From positions 1,736,001-1,800,000 of the forward strand of contig NZ_CP126084.1 of assembly GCF_030122845.1 (NCBI RefSeq): 64,000 bases of DNA, given 5' to 3'. This document shows positions 50,310 to 58,251 of this stretch, piece after piece (position 1 is the first letter of the stretch; every line of letters begins with the position of its first letter). Position numbers and translations under genes: made by a program. The stretch comes from Paenibacillus woosongensis. Its GTDB lineage: Bacteria; Bacillota; Bacilli; Paenibacillales; Paenibacillaceae. Below the pieces are notes generated by a model, which saw only the letters and a program-made list of their open reading frames with translations, did not search any database and was not told where the DNA came from.

Positions 50310-50326
50310 CCATAAAGCAATGACAA

Positions 50327-50350
50327 ACTGCCTAGTAGGCGGTTTTTTTA
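50327..50350 (+). terminator. Original host terminator of the tRNA unit
   Basis: ACTGCCT pairs with AGGCGGT (one wobble) around AGT, followed by TTTTTTT. Separated from the tRNA gene by the prophage. Confidence 0.7.
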
Positions 50351-51041
50351 TTTTACAACAGCTTTAGGGAAGAGAACCCAATAGAGGATCTGAAACGATA
50401 CGGCTTCTTAACCGATGACATTTCTGTGGTCGGGCGGAACAAAGACCACATGGATGTCATGCGCGAGGAGACGGGAACGAAAGCGCCGGAAGGCGTCGCT
50501 TCGGGAGCGGCTGCTGGAGGCCTCGTAGGCGGTCTTACAGGACTGCTGGCAGGGCTGGGAGCGCTGGCGATACCAGGAATCGGCCCGATCGTCGCAGCAG
50601 GCCCTATTGCAGCTACACTTACGGGTGCGGCAGTTGGCGCGGGAGCAGGAGGTCTGGTCGGAGGATTAATTGGCTTAGGTATCCCCGAAACTGAAGCCAA
50701 GGAATACAGCAGTCACGTAGAGCGTGGTAGAATTCTAGTCATCGTGGACGGGAATGATGCCCAAAGAAACGATATATATCAGATTTTCCGCAATAACCAA
50801 GGCCATGAACTCCCGGAACTTCGGACTAACCGGCGTTCATCCTGCGAATGCCACCATGCCTAGAGAGACTGAAGCGCCAAGCGCTGGAACGGGAATGGAG
50901 ACGAGAGAAACAGCGGGAACTTTTTATCAAGAAATTCCGCCGGAGAACGGAGAGGAAGCTATGAGGGAACGGGACGAAGATGGGGAGCAGACGAATTATC
51001 GCAGATCAAGAGATATAGGGAAGGATCGCAGAACTTGGTAA
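50345..51041 (+). pseudogene. General-stress YflT/GsiB-like protein, decayed
   Basis: The frame reads EDLKRYGFLTDDISVVGRN, a Gly/Ala-rich hydrophobic hairpin (about 80 residues of G, A and L) and SSHVERGRILVIVDGNDAQR, the layout of heat/low-temperature-induced membrane-associated YflT-domain proteins. But no start precedes the domain: the usual first ~20 residues are missing, replaced by the tRNA terminator sequence. The first possible starts are GTG 50426 or ATG 50447, within the domain. Near 50790-50800 the reading shifts: a second frame (to 51041) continues MNSRNFGLTGVHPANATM and an acidic tail. Truncated and frameshifted. Confidence 0.72.
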
Positions 51042-51077
51042 CGAAGTATTTCAGAAATGTTAGAAAATATAGAAGAA

Positions 51078-51108
51078 GAACGGGCAGCACTCGCTGCCCG
51101 TTCTGTTT
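51078..51108. terminator. Strong terminator, probably bidirectional
   Basis: GAACGGGCAGC and GCTGCCCGTTC form a perfect 11-bp stem around ACTC, then TGTTTTGG. On the other side an A-rich run allows use by the leftward ywbE gene. Confidence 0.88.
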
Positions 51109-51128
51109 TGGTTATAGAATCCGGAAAT

Positions 51129-51353
51129 TTATTCTGTCGGCCGTATTTCGTTACTGGGGTCGGCTATAATCGTTTTAACGCGGCCTACCTGGCCATCCTG
51201 CAGGCGAACTTTGATTCCATGGGGATGGTTCGGCGAGTTGGTCAGGATGTCCTTTACGATCCCGCGGGTCAGCCGGCCGGTGGCCTGATCTTTTTTGAGA
51301 ACGATATCAACGGTAAGGCCAGGTTTAACATTGCTGCGGAGGTTGCCGTTCAT
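51129..51353 (-). CDS. ywbE: YwbE family protein (DUF2196)
   Basis: 74 residues, beta-barrel-like: VKPGLTVDIVLKKDQATGRLTRG then IVKDILTNSPNHPHGIKVRL and GRVKTI. This is the short, well conserved YwbE family of Bacillales with unknown role, probably RNA- or protein-binding (KOW/SH3-like). Complete. Minus strand, sharing the terminator at 51078. Confidence 0.88.
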   Translation of the reverse strand: MNGNLRSNVKPGLTVDIVLKKDQATGRLTRGIVKDILTNSPNHPHGIKVRLQDGQVGRVKTIIADPSNEIRPTE

Positions 51354-51431
51354 TTTGTCAGCTCCTTGGACATTAGGTCAGTGTATTTAATTTAACATAT
51401 TTACGGCATATGATAAAATAAAGCACCAGCC

Positions 51432-51460
51432 TTGCCATCACTGCGAACTTTTCATATAAT
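51432..51460 (+). promoter_or_regulatory. Promoter of the pheST operon
   Basis: TTGCCA (51432) and TATAAT (51455) with a 17-base spacer. Transcription would start near 51467 and read the T-box leader. Confidence 0.8.
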
Positions 51461-51479
51461 AACAGATAAGCCATCGCCT

Positions 51480-51842
51480 TAGGGCTATGAAGACGAGGCG
51501 ATAATTAAAGTAAATGCAATGATGGAGAAGAGTAAGCAGAAGCCTCCTAACAGGGAAGAGCCGCCGCAGATTGAGAGCGTCTCTAGGGAAACAGACTGCC
51601 GAAGTTCGCTCCTGAGCAGTTCCTTGAACCCGCGTGCAGCAATGTTTTGGGCAGCGATAAGTAGGGGATACCGGCCGCGATCCGTTATATCGTTCAAGTG
51701 AGAGTCAACTGGCAGGTTAGCGGTTTGTCCTGAATTGCGGCAATGCTTTGCGAGGCATGTATGTGCAAATCCTGCTTATGCTCTAACAAGGGTGGTACCA
51801 CGGTCTTTTCGTCCCTTTCAGGGAGAGAAGGCCTTTTTTTGT
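51480..51842 (+). promoter_or_regulatory. T-box riboswitch (Phe-specific) upstream of pheST
   Basis: Leader of about 360 bases. The T-box sequence AAGGGTGGTACCACGG at 51788 is diagnostic and pairs with the free CCA end of uncharged tRNA. It overlaps the antiterminator choice. The terminator is at 51802-51841 (GGTCTTTTC and CCC arms pairing with GGG and GAGAAGGCC, then seven T). Upstream part forms the Stem I region; a TTC triplet in GAAGTTCGCTCC near 51601 could be the Phe specifier, but I cannot fold it with certainty. Low charged tRNA-Phe should turn on pheST. Confidence 0.92.
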
Positions 51843-51920
51843 TGGATATAGGCGGTCTGTCTGCTGAGAATGTACGTCGATAGACGTTTTTCTTTTATTC
51901 AATACTAAGGAGGATTATCC

Positions 51921-52955
51921 ATGAAAGAACGTTTGGAAGCACTCAAACATGAAGCTGTGGCCCAATTGAATGCCGTGGCTGATGCAGCTCAATTGAACGA
52001 CCTTCGGGTCAAATATTTGGGCAAGAAGGGTGCATTGACTGAAATTTTGCGGGGCATGGGCGCGTTGAGCGCGGAGGAACGTCCCGTCATCGGGCAGGTA
52101 GCGAATGAAGTTCGCTCAGCGATCGAAGAGCTGGTGGAAGAGAAGCAGCAGTATTTCCAAAGACGCGAGACGGAAGAGCGTCTTGCGGCGGAGAAGGTAG
52201 ACGTCACCTTGCCTGGCCGCCCATTAAAGCAGGGAGGCATCCATCCACTCAACCAGGTTATCCAGGATATCGAGGATATTTTCATCGGGATGGGCTATCG
52301 CATTGCGGAAGGTCCAGAGGTTGAGACGGATTACTATAACTTTGAGGCGCTGAATCTGCCCAAGAATCACCCTGCTCGTGACATGCAGGACTCTTTCTAT
52401 TTGACCGAAGATTTGCTGATGCGCACGCAGACTTCTCCGGTTCAGGTGCGGACAATGGAAGCGATGAAGGGCGAGGTCCCTGTCAAGGTGATTTGCCCGG
52501 GGCGCGTGTACCGGCGCGATGATGACGATGCTACGCATTCGTTCCAGTTCCACCAGATCGAAGGGCTCGTGATCGGCAAAAACATCCGGATGAGCGACTT
52601 GAAGGGCACCTTGCTCCAATTTACGCGCGAGATGTTCGGACCGAACACGCAAATCCGGCTGCGGCCAAGCTTTTTCCCGTTCACCGAACCTAGCGTTGAA
52701 GTGGACGTTACCTGCGTCAAGTGCGGCGGGAACGGCTGCCGGGTATGTAAGCAGACCGGATGGCTGGAGATTTTGGGCAGCGGCATGGTACATCCTCGCG
52801 TCCTGGAAATGAGCGGCTACGATCCGGAGCAATACAGCGGTTTTGCCTTCGGGATGGGCGTAGAGCGGATTGCGATGCTTAAATATGGCGTAGACGATAT
52901 TCGTCATTTCTTTAATAATGATTTGCGCTTTTTGGGGCAGTTCGCCCGAATTTAA
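51921..52955 (+). CDS. pheS: Phenylalanyl-tRNA synthetase alpha subunit
   Basis: 344 residues, catalytic subunit of the alpha2-beta2 enzyme that charges tRNA-Phe. N-terminal coiled coil (1-85), then class II core: motif 1 region [19 protein letters not shown], motif 2 [20 protein letters not shown], and motif 3 [27 protein letters not shown] cysteine cluster lies before motif 3. AAGGAGG precedes the ATG. T-box controlled. Confidence 0.97.
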   Translation: MKERLEALKHEAVAQLNAVADAAQLNDLRVKYLGKKGALTEILRGMGALSAEERPVIGQVANEVRSAIEELVEEKQQYFQRRETEERLAAEKVDVTLPGRPLKQGGIHPLNQVIQDIEDIFIGMGYRIAEGPEVETDYYNFEALNLPKNHPARDMQDSFYLTEDLLMRTQTSPVQVRTMEAMKGEVPVKVICPGRVYRRDDDDATHSFQFHQIEGLVIGKNIRMSDLKGTLLQFTREMFGPNTQIRLRPSFFPFTEPSVEVDVTCVKCGGNGCRVCKQTGWLEILGSGMVHPRVLEMSGYDPEQYSGFAFGMGVERIAMLKYGVDDIRHFFNNDLRFLGQFARI

Positions 52956-52982
52956 ACCTGTATAAGAAAGAAGGGAACTGGC

Positions 52983-55433
52983 ATGAAAGTATCAACCGAA
53001 TGGTTGTCGGAATATGTATCACTGGAGCAAGTCAACATCGAGGATTTGGCGGAGCAAATTACCCGCTCCGGCATTGAGATCGATGCAATTGAGGACCGGA
53101 ACAAGGGAGTTACGAAAGTAGTTGCCGGTTATGTGAAAAGCAAGGAGAAGCATCCTGATGCGGATAAGCTGAACGTATGCATCGTCGATGCCGGCCAGGA
53201 GGAAGACCTGCAGATCGTCTGCGGTGCCAAAAACGTGGATGCCGGCCAAATGGTGCCTGTCGCGCTCGTTGGCGCCAAGCTGCCGGGCGGGCTGGACATC
53301 AAGAAGGCCAAGCTGCGGGGCGTGCTCTCCCAAGGGATGATCTGCTCGGCCAAAGAGCTTGGCCTGAATGACAAGCTGCTGCCGAAGGAGCAGCAGGAGG
53401 GCATTCTCGTACTGCCGGAGAGCACCGAAATCGGTACGCCGATCTCGCAGCTGCTCGGGCTTGACGATAAGGTGCTTGATTTCGATCTTACGCCGAACAG
53501 ATCGGACTGCCTGAGCATGCTCGGAGCAGCCTATGAGGTGGCGGCGATTCTTGGCAGGGACGTGAGACTGCCGGAGCCGGACAAGAACCTGATCGAGGCA
53601 GGAGAACCTGCCAAGGAACGGATTTCCGTCAGAATCGACGCGAAAGGGCTGTGCAGCCGCTATGCGGTCAGATATATTTCCGGAGTGACGATCGGCTCCT
53701 CCCCGCAATGGATGCAAAATCGTCTGATGGCGGCGGGCATCCGTCCGATCAATAACATTGTGGACATTACGAATTACGTCATGCTGGAATACGGTCAGCC
53801 GCTGCATGCTTTTGACGCGGATACCCTTCAAGGCGGCGTAATCGGGGTACGCGAAGCAAAAGCAGGCGAGAAACTGGTCACGCTGGATGGCCAGGAGAGG
53901 GAATTGGAAGCGGGCGCCTTGTTGATCGTCGACGGCGAAGATCGGCCGGTCGGCCTCGCCGGAGTCATGGGCGGTCTTCATACGGAGGTTACAGAGAACA
54001 CGGTAAATATCGTTCTCGAATCGGCTAAATTCGATGGGGGCTCCGTACGCAAAACATCGCGTAATCTGGGACTGCGTTCCGAGGCTTCGCTGCGTTTCGA
54101 GAAGGAGGTCGATCCTGCTGCGGTGCTGCCTGCTCTAAACCGGGCGGCTGAATTGATGGCGCTCTATGCCGGGGGCAAGGTGCACCAGGGAATCGTTGAA
54201 TCCGTCGTGTCAGAGGCGGAGGACAAGATCATTCGTCTCTCCTTGACGAAATTGAACGCGTATTTGGGAACGGATATTTCCACGCTGGAGACCAAGGCGA
54301 TTTTTGCAAGACTGCATTTCGAGTGCGGGGATTCAGCGGATAATGTGCTGGAGGTTTGCGTGCCGACACGCCGCGGTGATATTACGCGTGACGTGGATCT
54401 CATTGAGGAGGTAGCGCGCCTGTATGGCTACGACAACATCCCGACGACAGCAATCGAAGGGCCGACAACGGCAGGCGGATATACGAAACCGCAGGCACTT
54501 CGCCGCGCCTTGAAAGGTTTACTCGTACACGGAGGCTTGCAGGAGGTCATGGGCTACTCCTTCATCCATGAAGGTTTTGGCCCGCAGTTCCCTAAGCTGG
54601 CGGCAGGCGGAAGCGAAGTGAAGCTGGCGATGCCGATGAGCGAGGATCGCAGCGTGCTACGCATGAGCCTCATTCCAGGCCTTATTCAGATTGCCGCCTA
54701 CAACCGTAATCGCAAGCAGGACAATCTGGCCTTGTTCGAGATGGGCAGCGTCTTCCTGACGGACGAGGAGAAATTAACGAAGCAGCCTGCGGAGGTTCCA
54801 GTGCTGGGCTTGCTGCTTGCAGGGGATCGCGAAGAGAAGCGTTGGAACGCAAGTCCGGATAAGGTCGATTTCTTCGATCTCAAGGGTGTGCTGGAGAGCA
54901 TTTTCGCATATCTTGGAATCAGCGATCTTGTCAGCTACGAAGCGGATGCGCCGGAAGGCTTCCATCCTGGGCGGTCGGCTTCCGTCTATTTAAATGCGCC
55001 TGCAGGCAAACAACATCTCGGCTCGCTTGGTCAGCTTCATCCTGAACTGCAGCGTGAGCACGATCTTGAGGATACTTATGTTGCGGAGCTGCTTCTGGAG
55101 CCGGTATACCAGTATGCGGGGGATACTGCCGTATACCGCGAGCTGCCTAGATTCCCTTCCATGCAGCGCGACATTGCCGTTGTCGTGGATGCGGACGTAG
55201 AGGCGGGAGCTCTTCTGGCCGCTATTCGGAATACGGCTGGCGAACTGCTGGAAGAACTGAGTGTATTTGACGTCTACACGGGCAGCAAGCTTGGCGAGAA
55301 CAAGAAGAGCGTCGCCTTGTCTTTAGTATACCGCCACAAAGAGCGCACACTGACCGATGAGGAGATCGCTGCCGTTCATGGCCAAGTCGTGTCGGTGCTT
55401 GAGCAAACTTTTGCAGCTGAATTAAGAAAATAG
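52983..55433 (+). CDS. pheT: Phenylalanyl-tRNA synthetase beta subunit
   Basis: 816 residues, beta subunit. N-terminal tRNA-binding EMAP-like domain (about 40-150; KVVAGYVKSKEKHPDADKLN), B3/B4 editing domain (about 205-375) that removes mis-charged Tyr, B5 domain, and the C-terminal anticodon-binding FDX-ACB domain (about 720-816; RFPSMQRDIAVVV). Normal length. Follows pheS by 27 bases in the same operon. Confidence 0.97.
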   Translation: MKVSTEWLSEYVSLEQVNIEDLAEQITRSGIEIDAIEDRNKGVTKVVAGYVKSKEKHPDADKLNVCIVDAGQEEDLQIVCGAKNVDAGQMVPVALVGAKLPGGLDIKKAKLRGVLSQGMICSAKELGLNDKLLPKEQQEGILVLPESTEIGTPISQLLGLDDKVLDFDLTPNRSDCLSMLGAAYEVAAILGRDVRLPEPDKNLIEAGEPAKERISVRIDAKGLCSRYAVRYISGVTIGSSPQWMQNRLMAAGIRPINNIVDITNYVMLEYGQPLHAFDADTLQGGVIGVREAKAGEKLVTLDGQERELEAGALLIVDGEDRPVGLAGVMGGLHTEVTENTVNIVLESAKFDGGSVRKTSRNLGLRSEASLRFEKEVDPAAVLPALNRAAELMALYAGGKVHQGIVESVVSEAEDKIIRLSLTKLNAYLGTDISTLETKAIFARLHFECGDSADNVLEVCVPTRRGDITRDVDLIEEVARLYGYDNIPTTAIEGPTTAGGYTKPQALRRALKGLLVHGGLQEVMGYSFIHEGFGPQFPKLAAGGSEVKLAMPMSEDRSVLRMSLIPGLIQIAAYNRNRKQDNLALFEMGSVFLTDEEKLTKQPAEVPVLGLLLAGDREEKRWNASPDKVDFFDLKGVLESIFAYLGISDLVSYEADAPEGFHPGRSASVYLNAPAGKQHLGSLGQLHPELQREHDLEDTYVAELLLEPVYQYAGDTAVYRELPRFPSMQRDIAVVVDADVEAGALLAAIRNTAGELLEELSVFDVYTGSKLGENKKSVALSLVYRHKERTLTDEEIAAVHGQVVSVLEQTFAAELRK

Positions 55434-55448
55434 CAGGAATTGAACAGA

Positions 55449-55490
55449 GTCACATCGAATCAAGTGTAAGCATCGATTCGATGTGACTTT
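55449..55490 (+). terminator. Hairpin / probable terminator after pheST
   Basis: GTCACATCGAATC and GATTCGATGTGAC form a perfect 13-bp stem, loop of 13, then only TTT. Strong hairpin, weak T run. Confidence 0.7.
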
Positions 55491-55545
55491 CGTGCAAGGA
55501 CAGACACCTTAGATGAAACGTAAGGACCGAAGGAGGCACAACATT

Positions 55546-57096
55546 TTGACTACCCCTGACCGTATTAGTGTAAATGTTGAAATTTACGGTACATCTTATA
55601 AGATCGTAGGCAGCAGCGCCGATTACATGAAAGAGGTAGCGCGCCGCGTCGATAACCATATGCAAGCCATAGCCAAAATGTACTCCCATTTGGATACCCC
55701 GCGTTTAGCGGTGCTCGCTGCTGTCCGCATGGCCGAAGAGGCGATGAAGACGGAGCAGCTCAAGGAAGAACTGCAGAAGATGGAGCATGAGAAGGCGGGT
55801 CTTGTTCAGGAAATATCCGTGATGCAGGCGCTCCAATCCAAGCAGGAGAAGGCGCATCAGCAGCTGCAGGAGGAGCATCACCAGCTCAAGAGCGAGAAGA
55901 AAGCGTCCTCCGAGCAGCTAACCAAGGCCGAGGCGTCGCTCAAGGAGCAGGAAGCGATCGTCCGCAAGCTTCATGCTCGTATCAGCGATCTGGAGCGCGA
56001 GCTCAAGGAGCAGAGAGCGAGCTCGACTCAGCTGCAGGCGAAGCTGCGCGGGACGGAACAGGAGGTCAAACGCGAGAAGGAAGAACGTGAGAAGCTCGCC
56101 GAGCAGCTGAAGGGAGCCATGCAGCGCGAGCATAGCGCGAAGGCTGCGGAGCAGCGCTTGAAGGATAGTGTCGCGAAGCTGGAGCGGCAAACGAATAGCC
56201 TTCAGCAGTCGCTGCAAGCAGCTGAAGAGGAGAAGAAGCGGCAGCAGGGGCAGCTTCAGGAAGCCAAAGCCCGTGAGGAGAAGCTCCGTGCGGAAGCATC
56301 CGAAGCGGCTCAGAACGAGAAATCATGGCAGAGGTTGGCCGAGAAAAGAAATGAAGAGATCAGCCGGCTTGAAATCAGCCTCTTAGAGGCTTCCGAGCTG
56401 GGAGAACAGCTGCAAGCCGAATTAAATTCGGCGAAGAAGGAGGCTGCGGCTGCTCGGGAGAACTATGAGAGCGAACAGGCTAGTGCAGTCAAACTGGTCC
56501 AGGAAGCGGAATTTTTTAAATCCGAATTAAACCGGATCAGACAGGAGCATGAGAATACCTTGCAGTCTGCGGGGACAACCGCACAGGAAAATGCCCGGTT
56601 GCGTGAGGAAGTGCAGCGGCTTGGCGACAAGCTGACAGAATTGGAACAGGAGTTGCAGGGCTATGTCGCCCTTGCCGAGGAGCAGGAGAACTCTCGCCTT
56701 GCTGCCGAACGGAGAGAGCAGGAGTGGAGACAGCAGCTCGCTTCAGCCGAGCAGGAGCTCGTCTCCTGGCGTGAGACAGAAGCTGAGCTTCAGCGCCAGC
56801 TGCAGGAATGGCAGCAGCAGTGCGCGGCAGGCGGAGAGCAGGTGATGGATCTGTCTTCACAATATCGCGAGCTGGAGGAGCAGAAGCAGCGGCTTGAAGA
56901 GCAGCTTCAAGAAATCTCGGGCAGCTATGAGGTCGTTTCCCACGAATACAGGCTGCTGCAAACGGCTCGCGAAATGGAGCGCGAGAGCTTGGAGAAGACG
57001 AAGGCCGAGTACGAACGGTTGAAGGACGATTATACGAAGCTCCAGACAGAATTTAATGAGTGGATCGAACTGATCGAACAGGCCGGAAGTGATTGA
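55546..57096 (+). CDS. zapA: ZapA domain fused to a long coiled coil
   Basis: About 516 residues. Residues 1-80 match ZapA (TTPDRISVNVEIYGTSYKIVGSS, then YMKEVARRVDNHM and LAVLAAVRMAEE), the FtsZ-ring-associated protein. The following ~430 residues are one long charged coiled coil with heptads. B. subtilis ZapA ends near residue 85, so this is a six-fold longer form. Start TTG 55546 lies nine bases after AGGAGG and matches the usual N-terminus; an ATG at 55513 opens the frame. Likely bundles FtsZ filaments and links to other division proteins. Confidence 0.88.
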   Translation: MTTPDRISVNVEIYGTSYKIVGSSADYMKEVARRVDNHMQAIAKMYSHLDTPRLAVLAAVRMAEEAMKTEQLKEELQKMEHEKAGLVQEISVMQALQSKQEKAHQQLQEEHHQLKSEKKASSEQLTKAEASLKEQEAIVRKLHARISDLERELKEQRASSTQLQAKLRGTEQEVKREKEEREKLAEQLKGAMQREHSAKAAEQRLKDSVAKLERQTNSLQQSLQAAEEEKKRQQGQLQEAKAREEKLRAEASEAAQNEKSWQRLAEKRNEEISRLEISLLEASELGEQLQAELNSAKKEAAAARENYESEQASAVKLVQEAEFFKSELNRIRQEHENTLQSAGTTAQENARLREEVQRLGDKLTELEQELQGYVALAEEQENSRLAAERREQEWRQQLASAEQELVSWRETEAELQRQLQEWQQQCAAGGEQVMDLSSQYRELEEQKQRLEEQLQEISGSYEVVSHEYRLLQTAREMERESLEKTKAEYERLKDDYTKLQTEFNEWIELIEQAGSD

Positions 57097-57103
57097 TGGC
57101 ATA

Positions 57104-57142
57104 AGAGAAGAGCCCTCGGATGACCGAAGGCTCTTCGTTATG
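57104..57142. terminator. Bidirectional terminator between zapA and the lipoprotein gene
   Basis: GAAGAGCC and CTCGG arms pair with CCGA and GGCTCTTC around ATGA. Shared by the two convergent genes. Confidence 0.75.
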
Positions 57143-57144
57143 GT

Positions 57145-57516
57145 TTATTCTTCGACGATCAGTTTGGAGACCATGCCAGAGTGTCCGGAACCGCACATAA
57201 TGGAGCAGGCGATTTCAAATTCTCCTGTTTCTTTAGGAACAACCACTTTGGATTGGCTTTTGCCTTTAAGCTCCAGCTTGAGGGCAGGAATGATGATTCC
57301 GTGGTTGCCTTCAACGTTCTTGAACGTAATTTTTACCGGAGAATCCTTCTTGACGCGATATTCCTCCTGATCGAATTTGAAGTTTGTCGCCTCGATGACG
57401 ATTTCCGATTCGGGTGTCAGATTGCTTTCCCCGGCACCGCTGCTGGAGTCGCCGCCGCATGCAGCCAGGAGAACCAATAGCATAGAACTAATCATAATAG
57501 CAATGGCTTTTTTCAT
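57145..57516 (-). CDS. CuA-type cupredoxin lipoprotein
   Basis: 123 residues. Lipoprotein signal peptide with lipobox LAAC (Cys20), then a Ser/Gly linker and a cupredoxin domain. Ligands of a CuA centre are visible: His in EGNHGII, then C-x3-C-x3-H-x2-M in CSIMCGSGHSGM. This is the CuA domain of cytochrome c oxidase subunit II without the membrane hairpin. Anchored on the outer face of the membrane. May carry electrons or copper, or help assemble a copper oxidase. Alone, no oxidase genes nearby. Confidence 0.9.
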   Translation of the reverse strand: MKKAIAIMISSMLLVLLAACGGDSSSGAGESNLTPESEIVIEATNFKFDQEEYRVKKDSPVKITFKNVEGNHGIIIPALKLELKGKSQSKVVVPKETGEFEIACSIMCGSGHSGMVSKLIVEE

Positions 57517-57635
57517 AAAAATCCCCCTAAATACAAAGTATTTTGTGACAAATCGCGAATTTATTTATATCATAACGCAAAAAAATGGACTTGACTGCCA
57601 AGGATTTGAAATATTCATGAACTCTCGGGTTAAAT

Positions 57636-57674
57636 GCAAGCAGCTCCCTGCTTATAAGGCAGGGAGCTGCTTGC
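57636..57674. terminator. Perfect 16-bp hairpin (bidirectional terminator)
   Basis: GCAAGCAGCTCCCTGC and its exact complement around TTATAAG. T-runs on both sides are weak, but the stem is very stable. Lies at the 3' end of the YvlD-like gene. Confidence 0.7.
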
Positions 57675-57692
57675 AAACCGGCAGCCTGAGGG

Positions 57693-58055
57693 CTAACGGT
57701 CTGATTTGTCTTTCGCTGCATCGAACGGCGAGCCGACCGGGATGAACAGGTCGATAATCCCAATGACGAGAGCGGCCAGCAGCGCCCCGAGAATCGAGAC
57801 GGATACGCCCGAGATGATAAACTGCGCAAGCCAGATGACCAAAGCGCTGGCGAGAAATCCGACGATACCGCGGCCGAAAGGGGTAACACGTTTGCCGAAG
57901 ATCCCTTCAATAGCCCAGCCCAGAAGCGCGATGACCAGAGCAAGCAGAAGGGCGCTGCCGAAACCGCCTACGCTGAATTGCGGGACGATCCAGCCAACGA
58001 CGAGCAGTACCAGGGCAGATACGATAAAGCGAACGACGTGTCCCAGGAAATTCAT
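57693..58055 (-). CDS. YvlD-like membrane protein (phage_holin_4_2 family)
   Basis: 120 residues with four hydrophobic segments: 8-27, 31-50, 63-85 and 88-108 approximately. FRVIVSALVLLVVGWIVP-like N-terminus and GFLASALVIWLAQFI are typical of the YvlD family, once named after holin-like proteins but chromosomal in Bacillales and linked to cell-envelope stress. Minus strand, AGGAGGCC before the ATG. Not part of the prophage. Confidence 0.85.
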   Translation of the reverse strand: MNFLGHVVRFIVSALVLLVVGWIVPQFSVGGFGSALLLALVIALLGWAIEGIFGKRVTPFGRGIVGFLASALVIWLAQFIISGVSVSILGALLAALVIGIIDLFIPVGSPFDAAKDKSDR

Positions 58056-58251
58056 GGCACAAGGCCTCCTTTGTCAAGTTAACGTTTCGTATACGTGTAT
58101 ATAATGTTCCGTAAGTGCGTTTCTTATGTGTGTTACTTTGCAAAATGGCGCAAAATGTGTGATTTCGCTATAATAGGAGTTGTTCAAAAAGCTCCATTTT
58201 GATCACGCTGAAGTATTTAGAACATAGTCCCGAGGGGAGTTGTGATCGTTT

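Noticed and set aside
51057-51395. Plus-strand 112-codon frame opposite ywbE
   Set aside because: Starts inside a terminator stem and runs antisense to the well-conserved YwbE family gene.
52224-54000. Long antisense frames (227 and 320 codons) in pheS and pheT
   Set aside because: Mirror frames of G+C-rich coding DNA; no ribosome binding sites and no recognisable domains, whereas the plus-strand genes are certain.
57693-58055. Holin-family gene considered as a second phage lysis gene
   Set aside because: It belongs to the chromosomal YvlD-like group, lies 7 kb outside attR, and has no phage neighbours.
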